Part shown: in pieces, positions 32,778 to 44,206 of the stretch
Layout of the letters: each line of letters starts with the position of its first letter
Position numbering within the stretch: the stretch's first letter is position 1
NCBI RefSeq assembly: GCF_001905735.1
Contig: NZ_LISW01000004.1
Coordinates: forward strand, 186,001 to 250,000
DNA length: 64,000 bases
Direction: 5' to 3'
From: Streptomyces sp. CB01249
GTDB taxonomy: Bacteria > Actinomycetota > Actinomycetes > Streptomycetales > Streptomycetaceae
The notes under the pieces: generated by a model
The model's input: the letters and a program-made list of their open reading frames with translations, nothing else
The model's database searches: none
Told to the model about the DNA's origin: nothing
Translations under genes and position numbers: made by a program

Positions 32778-33908
32778 GTGAAGATCCGGGTGGAGCGCGA
32801 TGTACTCGCGGAGGCGGTGGCCTGGGTGGCCCGCAGCCTTCCGGCCCGTCCGCCGGCGCCCGTTCTCGCGGGCCTTCTGCTGAAGGCCGAGGACGGAGCG
32901 CTCAGCTTCTCCAGCTTCGACTACGAGGTCTCGGCGCGGGTCTCGGTGGAGGCCGAGGTCGAGGAGGACGGCACCGTCCTCGTCTCCGGCCGGCTGCTCG
33001 CCGACATCTGCCGCGCCCTGCCCAACCGGCCGGTGGAGATCTCCACAGACGGTGTACGGGCGACCGTCTCCTGCGGCTCCTCGCGATTCACACTCCACAC
33101 CCTTCCTGTGGAGGAGTACCCGGCGCTTCCGCAGATGCCGACCGCGACGGGCACTGTGCCGGGTGAGGTCTTCGCCTCCGCCGCCGCCCAGGTCGCCATC
33201 GCCGCGGGCCGCGACGACACGCTGCCCGTCCTGACCGGCGTCCGCATCGAGATCGAGGGCGACACCGTCACCCTCGCCTCCACCGACCGCTACCGCTTCG
33301 CGGTACGCGAGTTCCTGTGGAAGCCGGAGGACCCGGAGGCCTCCGCAGTCGCCCTGGTGCCCGCCAAGACGCTGCTCGACACCGCCAAGGCCCTCACCAG
33401 CGGTGACACGGTCACCCTGGCGCTGTCCGGCTCCGGCTCCGGCGAAGGGCTCATCGGGTTCGAGGGCGCCGGACGGCGTACGACCACCCGACTGCTCGAA
33501 GGCGACCTGCCGAAGTACCGGACGCTCTTCCCCACCGAGTTCAACTCGGTCGCCGTGATCGAGACCGCCCCCTTCGTGGAGGCCGTCAAGCGCGTCGCCC
33601 TGGTGGCCGAGCGCAACACCCCGGTGCGGCTGACCTTCGAGCAGGGCGTCCTGATCCTGGAGGCCGGCTCCAGCGACGACGCACAGGCTGTGGAAAGGGT
33701 CGACGCCGTGCTGGAGGGCGACGACATCTCGATCGCCTTCAACCCGACCTTCCTGCTCGACGGGCTCAGCGCCATCGACTCCCCGGTCGCCCAGCTCTCG
33801 TTCACGACCTCCACCAAGCCGGCGCTGCTCAGCGGCCGCCCGGCCGTGGACGCCGAGGCGGACGACGCGTACAAGTACCTGATCATGCCGGTCCGCCTCT
33901 CCGGCTGA
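32778..33908 (+). CDS. dnaN: DNA polymerase III beta clamp
   Basis: The 376-residue sliding clamp matches the usual length. Domain landmarks are KIRVERDVLAEAVAWVARSL at the start, LTGVRIEIEGDTVTLASTDR in the middle and the C-terminal YKYLIMPVRLSG that builds the ligand pocket. The GTG at 32778 has AGGAGG 8 nt upstream. It follows oriC directly. A short GC-rich hairpin lies just past the stop. Confidence 0.96.
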   Translation: MKIRVERDVLAEAVAWVARSLPARPPAPVLAGLLLKAEDGALSFSSFDYEVSARVSVEAEVEEDGTVLVSGRLLADICRALPNRPVEISTDGVRATVSCGSSRFTLHTLPVEEYPALPQMPTATGTVPGEVFASAAAQVAIAAGRDDTLPVLTGVRIEIEGDTVTLASTDRYRFAVREFLWKPEDPEASAVALVPAKTLLDTAKALTSGDTVTLALSGSGSGEGLIGFEGAGRRTTTRLLEGDLPKYRTLFPTEFNSVAVIETAPFVEAVKRVALVAERNTPVRLTFEQGVLILEAGSSDDAQAVERVDAVLEGDDISIAFNPTFLLDGLSAIDSPVAQLSFTTSTKPALLSGRPAVDAEADDAYKYLIMPVRLSG

Positions 33909-33916
33909 CCTCCCCC

Positions 33917-33936
33917 GGCCCCGCCCCGGCGGGGCC
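33917..33936 (+). terminator. Short hairpin after dnaN
   Basis: GGCCCCGCC pairs with GGCGGGGCC across a CC loop. There is no U-tract, so this is a weak terminator candidate. Confidence 0.45.
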
Positions 33937-34036
33937 CGACGGGCGTGTTCAGCGCCGAGCACGCCCGGCGTCCTGTCCCCTTCCGGGCGTAGGCTCGGAA
34001 GCGGGTACGAATCGGCACAACGCTAAGGAATCTCTG

Positions 34037-34915
34037 ATGGAGCTCGGTCTCGTCGGCCTCGGCAAGATGGGCGGCAACATGCGCGAGCGCATCCGCCGCG
34101 CAGGCCACACCGTCATCGGTTACGACCGCAACGCGGATCTCGCCGATGTCCACAGCCTGGAAGAGCTTGTGGGCAGCCTCAAGGGTCCCCGGGTCGTGTG
34201 GGTGATGGTCCCGGCCGGAGCCGCGACCCAGTCCACCGTGGACGAACTGGCCGAGCTCCTTTCACCCGGCGACATCGTCGTGGACGGCGGGAACAGCCGC
34301 TGGACCGACGACGAGAAGCACGCGGAGGAGCTGCGCGCCAAGGGCATCGGCTTCGTGGACTGCGGCGTCTCCGGCGGCGTCTGGGGCCTGGAGAACGGCT
34401 ACGCGCTCATGTACGGCGGCGACGCCGAGGACGTGGCGAAGGTCCAGCCGATCTTCGACGCCCTGAAGCCCGAGGGCGACTTCGGCGCGGTCCACGCGGG
34501 CAAGGTCGGCGCCGGCCACTTCGCCAAGATGGTCCACAACGGCATCGAGTACGCCATGATGCAGGCGTACGCCGAGGGCTGGGAGCTCCTGGAGAAGGTC
34601 GACTCCGTCACCGACGTGCGCGAGGTCTTCCGCTCCTGGCAGGAGGGCACGGTCATCCGTTCCTGGCTGCTCGACCTGGCGGTCAACGCCCTGGACGACG
34701 ACGAGCACCTCGACAAGCTCCGCGGCTACGCGGCCGACTCGGGCGAGGGCCGCTGGACGGTCGAGGCCGCGATCGACAACGCGGTGCCGCTGCCCGCGAT
34801 CACGGCGTCGCTCTTCGCGCGCTTCGCCTCGCGCCAGGACGACTCCCCGCAGATGAAGATGATTGCCGCACTGCGCAACCAGTTCGGTGGCCACGCGGTC
34901 GAGAACAAGAAGTAA
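34037..34915 (+). CDS. gnd: 6-phosphogluconate dehydrogenase, short type
   Basis: The 292-residue enzyme belongs to the short, NAD-preferring 6PGDH group (YqeC/GndA-like), shorter than the 470-residue classical form. The Rossmann motif reads LVGLGKMGGNM. Substrate motifs DGGNSRWTDD and VSGGVWGLENGYALMYGG, and catalytic KMVHNGIEYAMMQAYAEG, are present. It makes ribulose 5-phosphate in the pentose phosphate path. An AAGGAA ribosome site precedes the ATG. It sits between dnaN and recF, an insertion I recall as common to streptomycetes. A terminator follows, so it forms its own unit. Confidence 0.92.
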   Translation: MELGLVGLGKMGGNMRERIRRAGHTVIGYDRNADLADVHSLEELVGSLKGPRVVWVMVPAGAATQSTVDELAELLSPGDIVVDGGNSRWTDDEKHAEELRAKGIGFVDCGVSGGVWGLENGYALMYGGDAEDVAKVQPIFDALKPEGDFGAVHAGKVGAGHFAKMVHNGIEYAMMQAYAEGWELLEKVDSVTDVREVFRSWQEGTVIRSWLLDLAVNALDDDEHLDKLRGYAADSGEGRWTVEAAIDNAVPLPAITASLFARFASRQDDSPQMKMIAALRNQFGGHAVENKK

Positions 34916-34929
34916 CCCCGCAACGAGAA

Positions 34930-34956
34930 GCGGGAGGGGCCGACCGCCCCTCCCGC
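34930..34956 (+). terminator. Terminator after gnd
   Basis: GCGGGAGGGGC (34930-34940) pairs with GCCCCTCCCGC (34946-34956) around CGACC. It ends 43 nt before the recF ATG. Confidence 0.75.
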
Positions 34957-34999
34957 CGACGGAGCACGGAGCAGGAAGCCGGGAAGGTCGGCGCACCAC

Positions 35000-36130
35000 A
35001 TGCACGTCACGCATCTGTCGCTGGCCGACTTCCGTTCGTACGCCCGGGCCGAGGTGTCCCTCGACCCGGGCGTCACCGCGTTCGTGGGGGCCAACGGCCA
35101 GGGCAAGACGAATCTGGTGGAGGCCGTGGGCTATCTCGCCACGCTCGGCAGCCACCGCGTCTCCTCCGACGCCCCGCTCGTCCGCATGGGCGCCGAGCGC
35201 GCGGTGATCAGGGCGGCCGTCACCCAGGGCGAACGCTCGCAGCTGGTCGAGCTGGAGCTCAACCCGGGCCGGGCGAACCGCGCCCGGATCAACAGATCGT
35301 CGCAGGTCAGACCCCGTGACGTGCTCGGCATCGTGCGGACGGTGCTGTTCGCTCCCGAGGACCTGGCCCTGATCAAGGGCGACCCCGGCGAGCGCCGGCG
35401 GTTCCTGGACGAGCTGATCACCGCGCGGTCGCCGCGGATGGCCGGGGTGCGCTCCGATTACGAGCGCGTGCTCAAGCAGCGGAACACGCTGCTGAAGTCC
35501 GCCGCGATGGCCCGCAGGCACGGCGGGCGCTCCCTGGACCTGTCGACGCTCGACGTGTGGGACCAGCATCTGGCCGGGGTGGGCGCGGAGCTGCTGGCCC
35601 AGCGCCTGGACCTGATCGCCACGCTCCAGCCGCTGGCGGACAAGGCGTACGGGGACGTGGCGCCGGGCGGCGGCCCGGTGGCGCTGGACTACCGCAGCTC
35701 CGTCGGCGGCGAGGCCGGCCCCGCGCGCACGCGTGAGGAGCTGTACGGACAGCTCATCGAGGCCCTGGCCGGGGTCCGCAAGCAGGAGATCGAGCGCGGA
35801 GTGACGCTGGTCGGCCCGCACCGCGACGACCTGGTGCTCGGGCTGCGCGGGATGCCCGCCAAGGGGTACGCGAGCCACGGGGAGTCCTGGTCGTACGCGC
35901 TGGCGCTGCGCCTCGCCTCGTACGAGCTGCTGCGCGGCGAGGGCAACGAACCGGTGCTGGTGCTGGACGACGTGTTCGCCGAGCTGGACGCCCGCCGCAG
36001 GGAGCGGCTGGCGGAGCTGGTGGCGCCCGCCGAGCAGGTGCTGGTCACCGCGGCGGTGGACGACGACGTGCCGGGGGCGCTCGCGGGGACGCGGTACGCG
36101 GTGTCCGCCGGCGAGGTGGAGCGGGTATGA
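35000..36130 (+). CDS. recF: DNA replication and repair protein RecF
   Basis: The 376-residue SMC-like ATPase helps load RecA at gaps. The N-terminus has HVTHLSLADFRSYARAEVSL and Walker A GANGQGKTN. The C-terminus has the signature ASHGESWSYALALRLASYEL and Walker B VLVLDDVFAELDARR. The last four bases overlap the next gene. The ATG at 35000 lies just past the gnd terminator, with a GGGAAGG ribosome-like element upstream. Confidence 0.95.
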   Translation: MHVTHLSLADFRSYARAEVSLDPGVTAFVGANGQGKTNLVEAVGYLATLGSHRVSSDAPLVRMGAERAVIRAAVTQGERSQLVELELNPGRANRARINRSSQVRPRDVLGIVRTVLFAPEDLALIKGDPGERRRFLDELITARSPRMAGVRSDYERVLKQRNTLLKSAAMARRHGGRSLDLSTLDVWDQHLAGVGAELLAQRLDLIATLQPLADKAYGDVAPGGGPVALDYRSSVGGEAGPARTREELYGQLIEALAGVRKQEIERGVTLVGPHRDDLVLGLRGMPAKGYASHGESWSYALALRLASYELLRGEGNEPVLVLDDVFAELDARRRERLAELVAPAEQVLVTAAVDDDVPGALAGTRYAVSAGEVERV

Positions 36131-36690
36131 GCGGCGACGGTGCGGGGAAGATCCCCGGCGGCGAGGACGGGGGGAAGCCCGCGGAGCCGTCCGGTGTGGA
36201 CCTGGCCCGGGTCGCCCTGCGCGCGGCCAAGGAGCAGGCGCGGGCGCGCGGCGAGGCGGCGCAGCAGAAGAAGCAGGCCAGGCGCGGCGGCGGGCTGCGC
36301 TCCGGGGCGCGGCGGGACGGCCGCGATCCGCTGCCGCTGGGCGCCGCGATCAACCGGCTGATCACCGAGCGCGGCTGGGAGACCCCGGCGGCGGTCGGCG
36401 GGGTGATGGGCCGCTGGCCGCAGATCGTCGGCGACGACCTCGCGCTGCACTGTGTGCCCGTGCGGTACGACGAGGAGCCGGACCAGCGCGTCCTGACGGT
36501 GCAGTGCGATTCGACGGCCTGGGCGACGCAGCTGCGGCTGCTGGCTCCCCAGCTGGTGGCCCGGCTCAACGCGGACCTGGGCAACGGCACGGTGCGGATG
36601 ATCAAGGTGCTGGGTCCCGGCGGCCCGCAGCACCGGTTCGGCCCGCTGCGCGCCCCGGGCAGCACGGGCCCGGGCGACACCTACGGCTGA
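36127..36690 (+). CDS. dciA: DciA-like DUF721 protein
   Basis: The 187-residue protein has a basic, Lys/Arg-rich N-terminal half (AAKEQARARGEAAQQKKQ). A DUF721 domain follows (WPQIVGDDLALHCVPVRYDE, LTVQCDSTAWATQLRLLAPQ, LVARLNADLGNGTVRMIKVL). DUF721 defines DciA, shown to be the ancestral DnaB helicase loader or operator and placed at this locus in mycobacteria (Rv0004). It overlaps recF by 4 nt, so the two are translationally coupled. Confidence 0.88.
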   Translation: MSGDGAGKIPGGEDGGKPAEPSGVDLARVALRAAKEQARARGEAAQQKKQARRGGGLRSGARRDGRDPLPLGAAINRLITERGWETPAAVGGVMGRWPQIVGDDLALHCVPVRYDEEPDQRVLTVQCDSTAWATQLRLLAPQLVARLNADLGNGTVRMIKVLGPGGPQHRFGPLRAPGSTGPGDTYG

Positions 36691-37068
36691 CCCGCCGCGA
36701 CCTGCGCTTTTCGTGCCCGTAGCCGACTGTGTGCCGCGCTCCGGCTGCCCGGGAATCCGATGACGTTTCACGTGAAACCAGGTGGTGGTGAGCGGGCGTC
36801 CCTCACCGTAGCGGGAGGCTGACAGGCCGAAGCGCTCAACGCCTGCGTGAGCCCCTTGAGGCCCCGTCCCGGATATGGGGAGTCGTCAGCCGCTCATTCA
36901 GGGCGGCACATGCGTACTCAGGTACCCGCAAACCCCCATTCGGGTCGGCGCTACCGGTAGACTGATGAACAATCCCGTGTCTTGCGGGATTCGTCGATAC
37001 AAGCCGAACGACGCAGCCGCTCCCGCCTGCCCGGAGAACGGCCTGTGCTGTGCCAGAAAGGGCGCTTC
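36691..37068. promoter_or_regulatory. gyrB 5' region with parS and an inverted repeat
   Basis: This 378-bp spacer carries one exact parS at 36765-36778 (listed separately). It also holds the hairpin AATCCCG (36971-36977) / CGGGATT (36985-36991), 78 bp before the gyrB start. A TAGACT element at 36958-36963 could be a -10 box, but no fitting -35 was found. Supercoiling-sensitive gyrB control would act here; this is inference. Confidence 0.55.
36765..36778. other. parS site between dciA and gyrB
   Basis: An exact GTTTCACGTGAAAC lies about 4.2 kb on the dnaN side of oriC. It is the only exact site seen to the right of oriC in this window. Confidence 0.93.
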
Positions 37069-39126
37069 GTGGCCGATTCCGGCAACCCCAACGAGAACAT
37101 TCCGTCCACCCAGGGCGACGCCGCTGCCGCCCCGGCCGAGGCGCAGCCCTCGTACGACGCCAGCGCGATCACCGTGCTGGAGGGTCTGGACGCGGTCCGC
37201 AAGCGACCTGGCATGTACATCGGCTCGACCGGTGAGCGCGGTCTCCACCACCTCGTGCAGGAGGTCGTGGACAACTCGGTCGACGAGGCCATGGCCGGGC
37301 ACGCGGACTCCATCGACGTCACGATCCTCGCTGACGGCGGGGTGCGCGTGGTCGACAACGGCCGTGGCATCCCGGTCGGCATCGTGCCGTCCGAGGGCAA
37401 GCCGGCCGTCGAGGTCGTCCTCACCGTCCTGCACGCGGGCGGCAAGTTCGGCGGCGGCGGTTACGCCGTCTCCGGTGGTCTGCACGGTGTCGGTGTCTCC
37501 GTGGTCAACGCCCTGTCCACGCGGGTCGCCGTCGAGGTGAAGACCGACGGGTACCGCTGGACCCAGGACTACAAGTTCGGTGTCCCGACCGCCCCGCTGG
37601 CGCGTAACGAGGAGACCGACGAGACGGGCACCAGCGTCACCTTCTGGGCCGACGGCGACATCTTCGAGACGACCGAGTACTCCTTCGAGACGCTCTCGCG
37701 CCGCTTCCAGGAGATGGCCTTCCTCAACAAGGGCCTCACCCTCAAGCTGACCGACGAACGCGAGTCGGCGAAGGCGACGGCCGGTGCGGACAGCGCCGAG
37801 GCCGTGGAGGTTCCCGAGGAGGAAGTGGCCCGCTCGGTCACGTACCACTACGAGAACGGCATCGTCGACTTCGTCAAGTACCTCAACTCCCGCAAGGGCG
37901 ACGTCATCCACGAGTCGGTGATCGACATCGCGGCGGAGGACAAGGACCGGCTGCTGTCGGTCGAGATCGCCATGCAGTGGAACACGCAGTACAGCGAGGG
38001 TGTGTACTCCTTCGCCAACGCGATCCACACGCATGAGGGCGGTACGCACGAGGAAGGCTTCCGCGCCGCGCTGACCTCGCTGGTCAACCGCTACGCCCGC
38101 GACAAGAAGCTGCTGCGCGAGAAGGACGACAACCTCACCGGCGAGGACGTCCGCGAGGGTCTGACCGCGATCATCTCGGTGAAGCTGGGCGAGCCGCAGT
38201 TCGAGGGCCAGACGAAGACCAAGCTGGGCAACACGGAGGCCAAGACCTTCGTGCAGAAGGTCGTCCACGAGCAGCTGACGGACTGGTTCGACCGCAATCC
38301 CAACGAGGCGGCCGACATCATCCGCAAGGGCATCGCCGCCTCGACCGCCCGTGTGGCGGCCCGCAAGGCGCGCGACCTGACCCGGCGCAAGGGGCTGCTG
38401 GAGAGCGCGTCGCTTCCCGGCAAGCTCAGCGACTGCCAGTCGAACGACCCCACCAAGTGCGAGATCTTCATCGTGGAGGGTGACTCCGCAGGCGGCTCGG
38501 CCAAGTCCGGCCGCAACCCGATGTACCAGGCGATCCTGCCGATCCGCGGCAAGATCCTGAACGTCGAGAAGGCCCGGGTCGACAAGATCCTCCAGAACAC
38601 CGAGGTCCAGGCGCTGATCTCGGCGTTCGGCACCGGGGTCCACGAGGACTTCGACATCGAGAAGCTCCGCTATCACAAGATCATCCTGATGGCGGACGCC
38701 GACGTCGACGGCCAGCACATCAACACCCTGCTGCTGACCTTCCTGTTCCGCTTCATGCGTCCGCTGGTCGAGGCCGGCCACGTCTACCTGTCGCGCCCCC
38801 CGCTGTACAAGATCAAGTGGGGCCGTGACGACTCCGAGTACGCGTACTCGGACCGCGAGCGGGACGCCCTGGTCGCGCTCGGCAAGCAGAACGGCAAGCG
38901 GATCAAGGAAGACTCGATCCAGCGCTTCAAGGGTCTCGGCGAGATGAACGCCGAGGAGCTGCGCGTCACCACGATGGACGTCGACCACCGGGTGCTCGGC
39001 CAGGTCACGCTGGACGACGCGGCGCAGGCCGACGACCTGTTCTCGGTGCTCATGGGCGAGGACGTCGAGGCGCGGCGCTCGTTCATCCAGCGCAACGCCA
39101 AGGACGTCCGCTTCCTCGACATCTGA
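37069..39126 (+). CDS. gyrB: DNA gyrase subunit B
   Basis: The 685-residue ATPase subunit has ITVLEGLDAVRKRPGMYIGS, the GHKL nucleotide box LHAGGKFGGGGYAVSGGLHG, and the TOPRIM motif IVEGDSAGGSAKSGRN plus MADADVDGQHI. The C-terminus is ERRSFIQRNAKDVRFLDI-like, as expected. The GTG at 37069 is chosen after GAAAGG; GTG at 37045 is an alternative. gyrA follows after 46 nt. The acidic stretch SAEAVEVPEEEVA is a typical actinobacterial insertion. Confidence 0.96.
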   Translation: MADSGNPNENIPSTQGDAAAAPAEAQPSYDASAITVLEGLDAVRKRPGMYIGSTGERGLHHLVQEVVDNSVDEAMAGHADSIDVTILADGGVRVVDNGRGIPVGIVPSEGKPAVEVVLTVLHAGGKFGGGGYAVSGGLHGVGVSVVNALSTRVAVEVKTDGYRWTQDYKFGVPTAPLARNEETDETGTSVTFWADGDIFETTEYSFETLSRRFQEMAFLNKGLTLKLTDERESAKATAGADSAEAVEVPEEEVARSVTYHYENGIVDFVKYLNSRKGDVIHESVIDIAAEDKDRLLSVEIAMQWNTQYSEGVYSFANAIHTHEGGTHEEGFRAALTSLVNRYARDKKLLREKDDNLTGEDVREGLTAIISVKLGEPQFEGQTKTKLGNTEAKTFVQKVVHEQLTDWFDRNPNEAADIIRKGIAASTARVAARKARDLTRRKGLLESASLPGKLSDCQSNDPTKCEIFIVEGDSAGGSAKSGRNPMYQAILPIRGKILNVEKARVDKILQNTEVQALISAFGTGVHEDFDIEKLRYHKIILMADADVDGQHINTLLLTFLFRFMRPLVEAGHVYLSRPPLYKIKWGRDDSEYAYSDRERDALVALGKQNGKRIKEDSIQRFKGLGEMNAEELRVTTMDVDHRVLGQVTLDDAAQADDLFSVLMGEDVEARRSFIQRNAKDVRFLDI

Positions 39127-39172
39127 GTCGGCCGTACAAGCAAGCCGTAGCGCGAAAGGACTTTGACCAGCA

Positions 39173-41827
<2,655 letters not shown>

Positions 41828-41830
41828 AGC

Positions 41831-42520
41831 GTGAGTGGAGCCACGGGCGCCGGTTCGGCCGCTTCCGGAGCCGGAGGTAACGGTGCCCGTGGCCCCGCCA
41901 CGGACTCCCAAGGGGGCACTGTGACGGATACGCGGGGCCCTCAGCCCCAGTACGAGGGTTACGCGACCGGGCCCCTGCCCGGCGAGCGGGAACCCGCACC
42001 GGGCCAGGCGGGCCCGTACCACCCGCCGCAGGCCTACCCCTCGCCTCCGGGCGGGACCCAGGGCGGTGGGCGGCCCTACGGTGCTCCGCAGGGCGTGGGG
42101 CCGTCCCAGACGGCCCGCAAGCCCCGGACGGGGGCGCGGACCACTCCGCGTACCCGCAAGGCGCGCCTGCGCGTGTCCAAGGCCGATCCGTGGTCGGTGA
42201 TGAAGGTCAGCTTCCTGCTGTCCATCGCGCTCGGCATCTGCACGGTGATGGCGTCGGCGGTCCTGTGGATGGTGATGGACGCGATGGGTGTCTTCTCCAC
42301 CGTGGGCGGCACCATCAGCGAGGCGACCGGCTCCAACGAGGGCAACGGCTTCGACCTCCAGGCGTTCCTGTCGCTGCCCAGGGTCCTGATCTTCACCTCG
42401 GTCATCGCGGTGATCGACGTGGTCCTGGCCACCGCGCTGGCGACGCTGGGCGCCTTCATCTACAACCTGTCGGCGGGCTTCGTGGGCGGTGTCGAGCTCA
42501 CGCTGGCGGAGGACGAGTAG
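41831..42520 (+). CDS. DUF3566 membrane protein
   Basis: The 229-residue protein has a Pro/Gly-rich cytoplasmic tail of about 115 residues, a basic patch (RTTPRTRKARLRVSKADPWS) and two membrane helices (KVSFLLSIALGICTVMASAV and VIAVIDVVLATALATLGAFI). The pattern matches DUF3566 proteins found right after gyrA across actinobacteria (Rv0007 position). It starts with GTG 3 nt after gyrA, and tRNA-Ile follows. Role unknown; an envelope or division role has been proposed by context only. Confidence 0.85.
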   Translation: MSGATGAGSAASGAGGNGARGPATDSQGGTVTDTRGPQPQYEGYATGPLPGEREPAPGQAGPYHPPQAYPSPPGGTQGGGRPYGAPQGVGPSQTARKPRTGARTTPRTRKARLRVSKADPWSVMKVSFLLSIALGICTVMASAVLWMVMDAMGVFSTVGGTISEATGSNEGNGFDLQAFLSLPRVLIFTSVIAVIDVVLATALATLGAFIYNLSAGFVGGVELTLAEDE

Positions 42521-42596
42521 CCCTCCGGGTATCGATTTTGGGACTGGCCCCGACGTGCGCTAATCTTCAGAAGTCAGCGCGACGGAAAAGCGCGGC

Positions 42597-42673
42597 GGGG
42601 CTATAGCTCAGTTGGTTAGAGCGCATCCCTGATAAGGATGAGGCCACAGGTTCAAATCCTGTTAGCCCCACCA
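42597..42673 (+). tRNA. tRNA-Ile (GAT)
   Basis: The acceptor arms GGGGCTA and TAGCCCC pair and enclose D arm GCTC-GAGC, anticodon loop CTGATAA with GAT, and T arm ACAGG-TTCAAAT-CCTGT. The CCA end is encoded (42671-42673). Isoleucine tRNA in this position after gyrA is conserved in actinobacteria. Confidence 0.97.
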
Positions 42674-42677
42674 GTAC

Positions 42678-42711
42678 GAAGGCCCCCCACCGGAAACGGT
42701 GGGGGGCCTTC
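42678..42711. terminator. Terminator after tRNA-Ile, shared with the convergent gene
   Basis: A 15-bp perfect stem (42678-42692 with 42697-42711) encloses a GAAA tetraloop; the core is GGCCCCCCACCG. It serves the tRNA and the minus-strand membrane-protein gene. Confidence 0.85.
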
Positions 42712-42746
42712 GGCGTTGTCCGAGGCGATCACGCGATCAGGTTGCG

Positions 42747-43070
42747 CTATCTCGTGGCCGTACGCCGCAGGCGGCCGCGCAGCGTCTCCGTCACGGCGCC
42801 CAGGACGAACGCCTGGACCAGGGCGCTGAGGACGATCCCGCCGGCCAGGAACCAGTACGAGACGTCGGCCGGGCCGCCGGCCTCCGCACCCACCATGGCG
42901 AACAGCAGGGATGCCGGGGCGGTGAGCAGGAACGGCCAGACCCCGACGAGGCCGGGGTCCCCGAAGGTCGCGACGGCCGCCTCGAACACGATGGAGGCGC
43001 CGACGATCCCCAGGTACACGGCGGAGACGCGGTTGGCGAAGGTCAGGCGGAACAGGGCGCGAGCGTGCAT
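42747..43070 (-). CDS. Small four-helix membrane protein of unknown function
   Basis: The 107-residue protein has about three or four hydrophobic helices (AVYLGIVGASIVFEAAVATF, WPFLLTAPASLLFAMVGAEA, WFLAGGIVLSALVQAFVLGA). An SCF-like membrane core ends in a basic tail RGRLRRTATR. I recognise no named domain. ATG at 43070 is chosen because GGGGGGA lies a few bases upstream; the frame extends to 43109. It is divergent from nothing nearby and ends beside the tRNA terminator. Confidence 0.65.
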   Translation of the reverse strand: MHARALFRLTFANRVSAVYLGIVGASIVFEAAVATFGDPGLVGVWPFLLTAPASLLFAMVGAEAGGPADVSYWFLAGGIVLSALVQAFVLGAVTETLRGRLRRTATR

Positions 43071-43185
43071 GGGATTCCCCCCGGAGTAGCGGTGCTTGGT
43101 GTCCTCCATGCTCGCGGCGGACCGTGCTCCGGGCGTGAGTACACCTACTCATCCGGCATGCGGGAAAGCCTGGGCGCACGGGAAA

Positions 43186-43218
43186 GCCCCCGTCCGGTGT
43201 GAACCGGCCCGGGGGCTC
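43186..43218 (-). terminator. Terminator after the DUF6344-like gene
   Basis: AGCCCCCG (43186-43193) pairs with CGGGGGCT (43211-43218), with inner CCGG/CCGG. It lies 24 nt past the stop on the minus strand. Confidence 0.65.
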
Positions 43219-43242
43219 AGGGGGTCAGGTGCTGCGGCGCTG

Positions 43243-43626
43243 TCACGGTGGGAGGAGCGAGGCGTCCTGCGCCAGGGTGCCGTGCGAGCTGCGGGCGGAG
43301 CCCGTGGTGTTCACGGTGTTCTTCGTGTCTGCGGACAGATGCCGGGTGGCGGGTGAGGAGCCGTGTGCCTCGGCGCGGATGCGCTGCTTCATCGTGGGCG
43401 GCAGCGCCCGGTCACGCGGAAGGGTCCATCGCACCGAAGGTCCGGTCGCTGTTGCGCGGTCGGCGGGCGTGTGCTCGTGGGCCGTGGCCGCCGGCTCCGT
43501 GTTCGTGTTCGTGGCCGGCGCCTGCGCGGCGGTGGCCGTGGAGCTCGCGAGGCCCAGGGCCGCGAGGAGTGCGAAGAACGCGGTGACGAGGGCGGTCCAG
43601 ATGTTCTTGGCCGAGACGGTGCTCAT
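43243..43626 (-). CDS. Small exported protein, DUF6344-like
   Basis: The 127-residue protein has an N-terminal hydrophobic segment (IWTALVTAFFALLAALGLAS) ending in an Ala-rich, possibly cleavable region (STATAAQA). A Thr/Ala/Ser/His-rich low-complexity tail follows with no cysteine. The N-terminus resembles streptomycete proteins annotated as DUF6344. No catalytic feature is visible. ATG at 43626. Confidence 0.55.
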   Translation of the reverse strand: MSTVSAKNIWTALVTAFFALLAALGLASSTATAAQAPATNTNTEPAATAHEHTPADRATATGPSVRWTLPRDRALPPTMKQRIRAEAHGSSPATRHLSADTKNTVNTTGSARSSHGTLAQDASLLPP

Positions 43627-43921
43627 GGCCCCTCACTTTCGGGTGGTCCGGTTTGCTTACCTTTCCGATGATGTGGATCCGGCCCGCGATTTCGTGGACC
43701 GACGCCGCGCATGCGCCGATCTTCAGATGAACACCACTCGTATGGTTCAACCGGCCCGCTCCGGCCTTCCGTGAGGGCTTCCGAGGGGGACGCACAGAGG
43801 GGTTCCGGCCGCACGCCGGCAGGCGCCAATTGGGTTGCGGGGAGGTCACCGGTCGATATCGGCCGGTGTGTATAGTCGGGCGGCAGAAGTCCCCTACGCC
43901 AACGAAGGACGAGGTCGCGCG
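43627..43921. promoter_or_regulatory. Intergenic region upstream of the DLW-39 gene
   Basis: This 295-bp spacer is between divergent genes. TATAGT at 43871-43876 is the best -10 candidate for the downstream gene, though no -35 fits at 16-19 bp. A GACCGATATCGGCC-type palindrome lies near 43849-43867. Nothing else was recognised. Confidence 0.4.
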
Positions 43922-44056
43922 GTGAAGAAGCTTCTCCTGGTCGCACTGGCCGCCATCGGCGGGCTCCTCGTGTACCGCCAGATCCAGGCGGATCGCGCCG
44001 AGCAGGATCTGTGGACGGAGGCGACCGACTCCGTGCCCGCGGGTTCGGGTGTCTGA
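43922..44056 (+). CDS. DLW-39 family small membrane protein
   Basis: The 44-residue protein has one membrane helix (KLLLVALAAIGGLLVYRQI) and the family motif QDLWTEATD that names DLW-39. The family is found in actinobacteria after gyrA; function unknown. GTG at 43922 has GAAGGACGAGG upstream. It is too short for many gene finders. Confidence 0.82.
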   Translation: MKKLLLVALAAIGGLLVYRQIQADRAEQDLWTEATDSVPAGSGV

Positions 44057-44145
44057 GACGGAACAGCCTGGTACGAGCCCCGGTCGCTGACGCGGCCGGG
44101 GCTTCGTGCTGTTGCGGGACCGTGACAGCCGTGCTCTTGAGTTCG

Positions 44146-44168
44146 CGCAAGCAAATCAATAGCTTGCG
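44146..44168. promoter_or_regulatory. Inverted repeat upstream of the VWA gene
   Basis: CGCAAGC (44146-44152) and GCTTGCG (44162-44168) surround a 9-bp AT-rich spacer AAATCAATA. It ends 38 bp before the proposed VWA start and looks like a regulator site. The binding protein is unknown, but the XRE protein at 49 kb is one candidate. Confidence 0.45.
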
Positions 44169-44206
44169 TGAGCAAAGACATTAGCTGTTCGGTCGAGGGG
44201 GCACGG

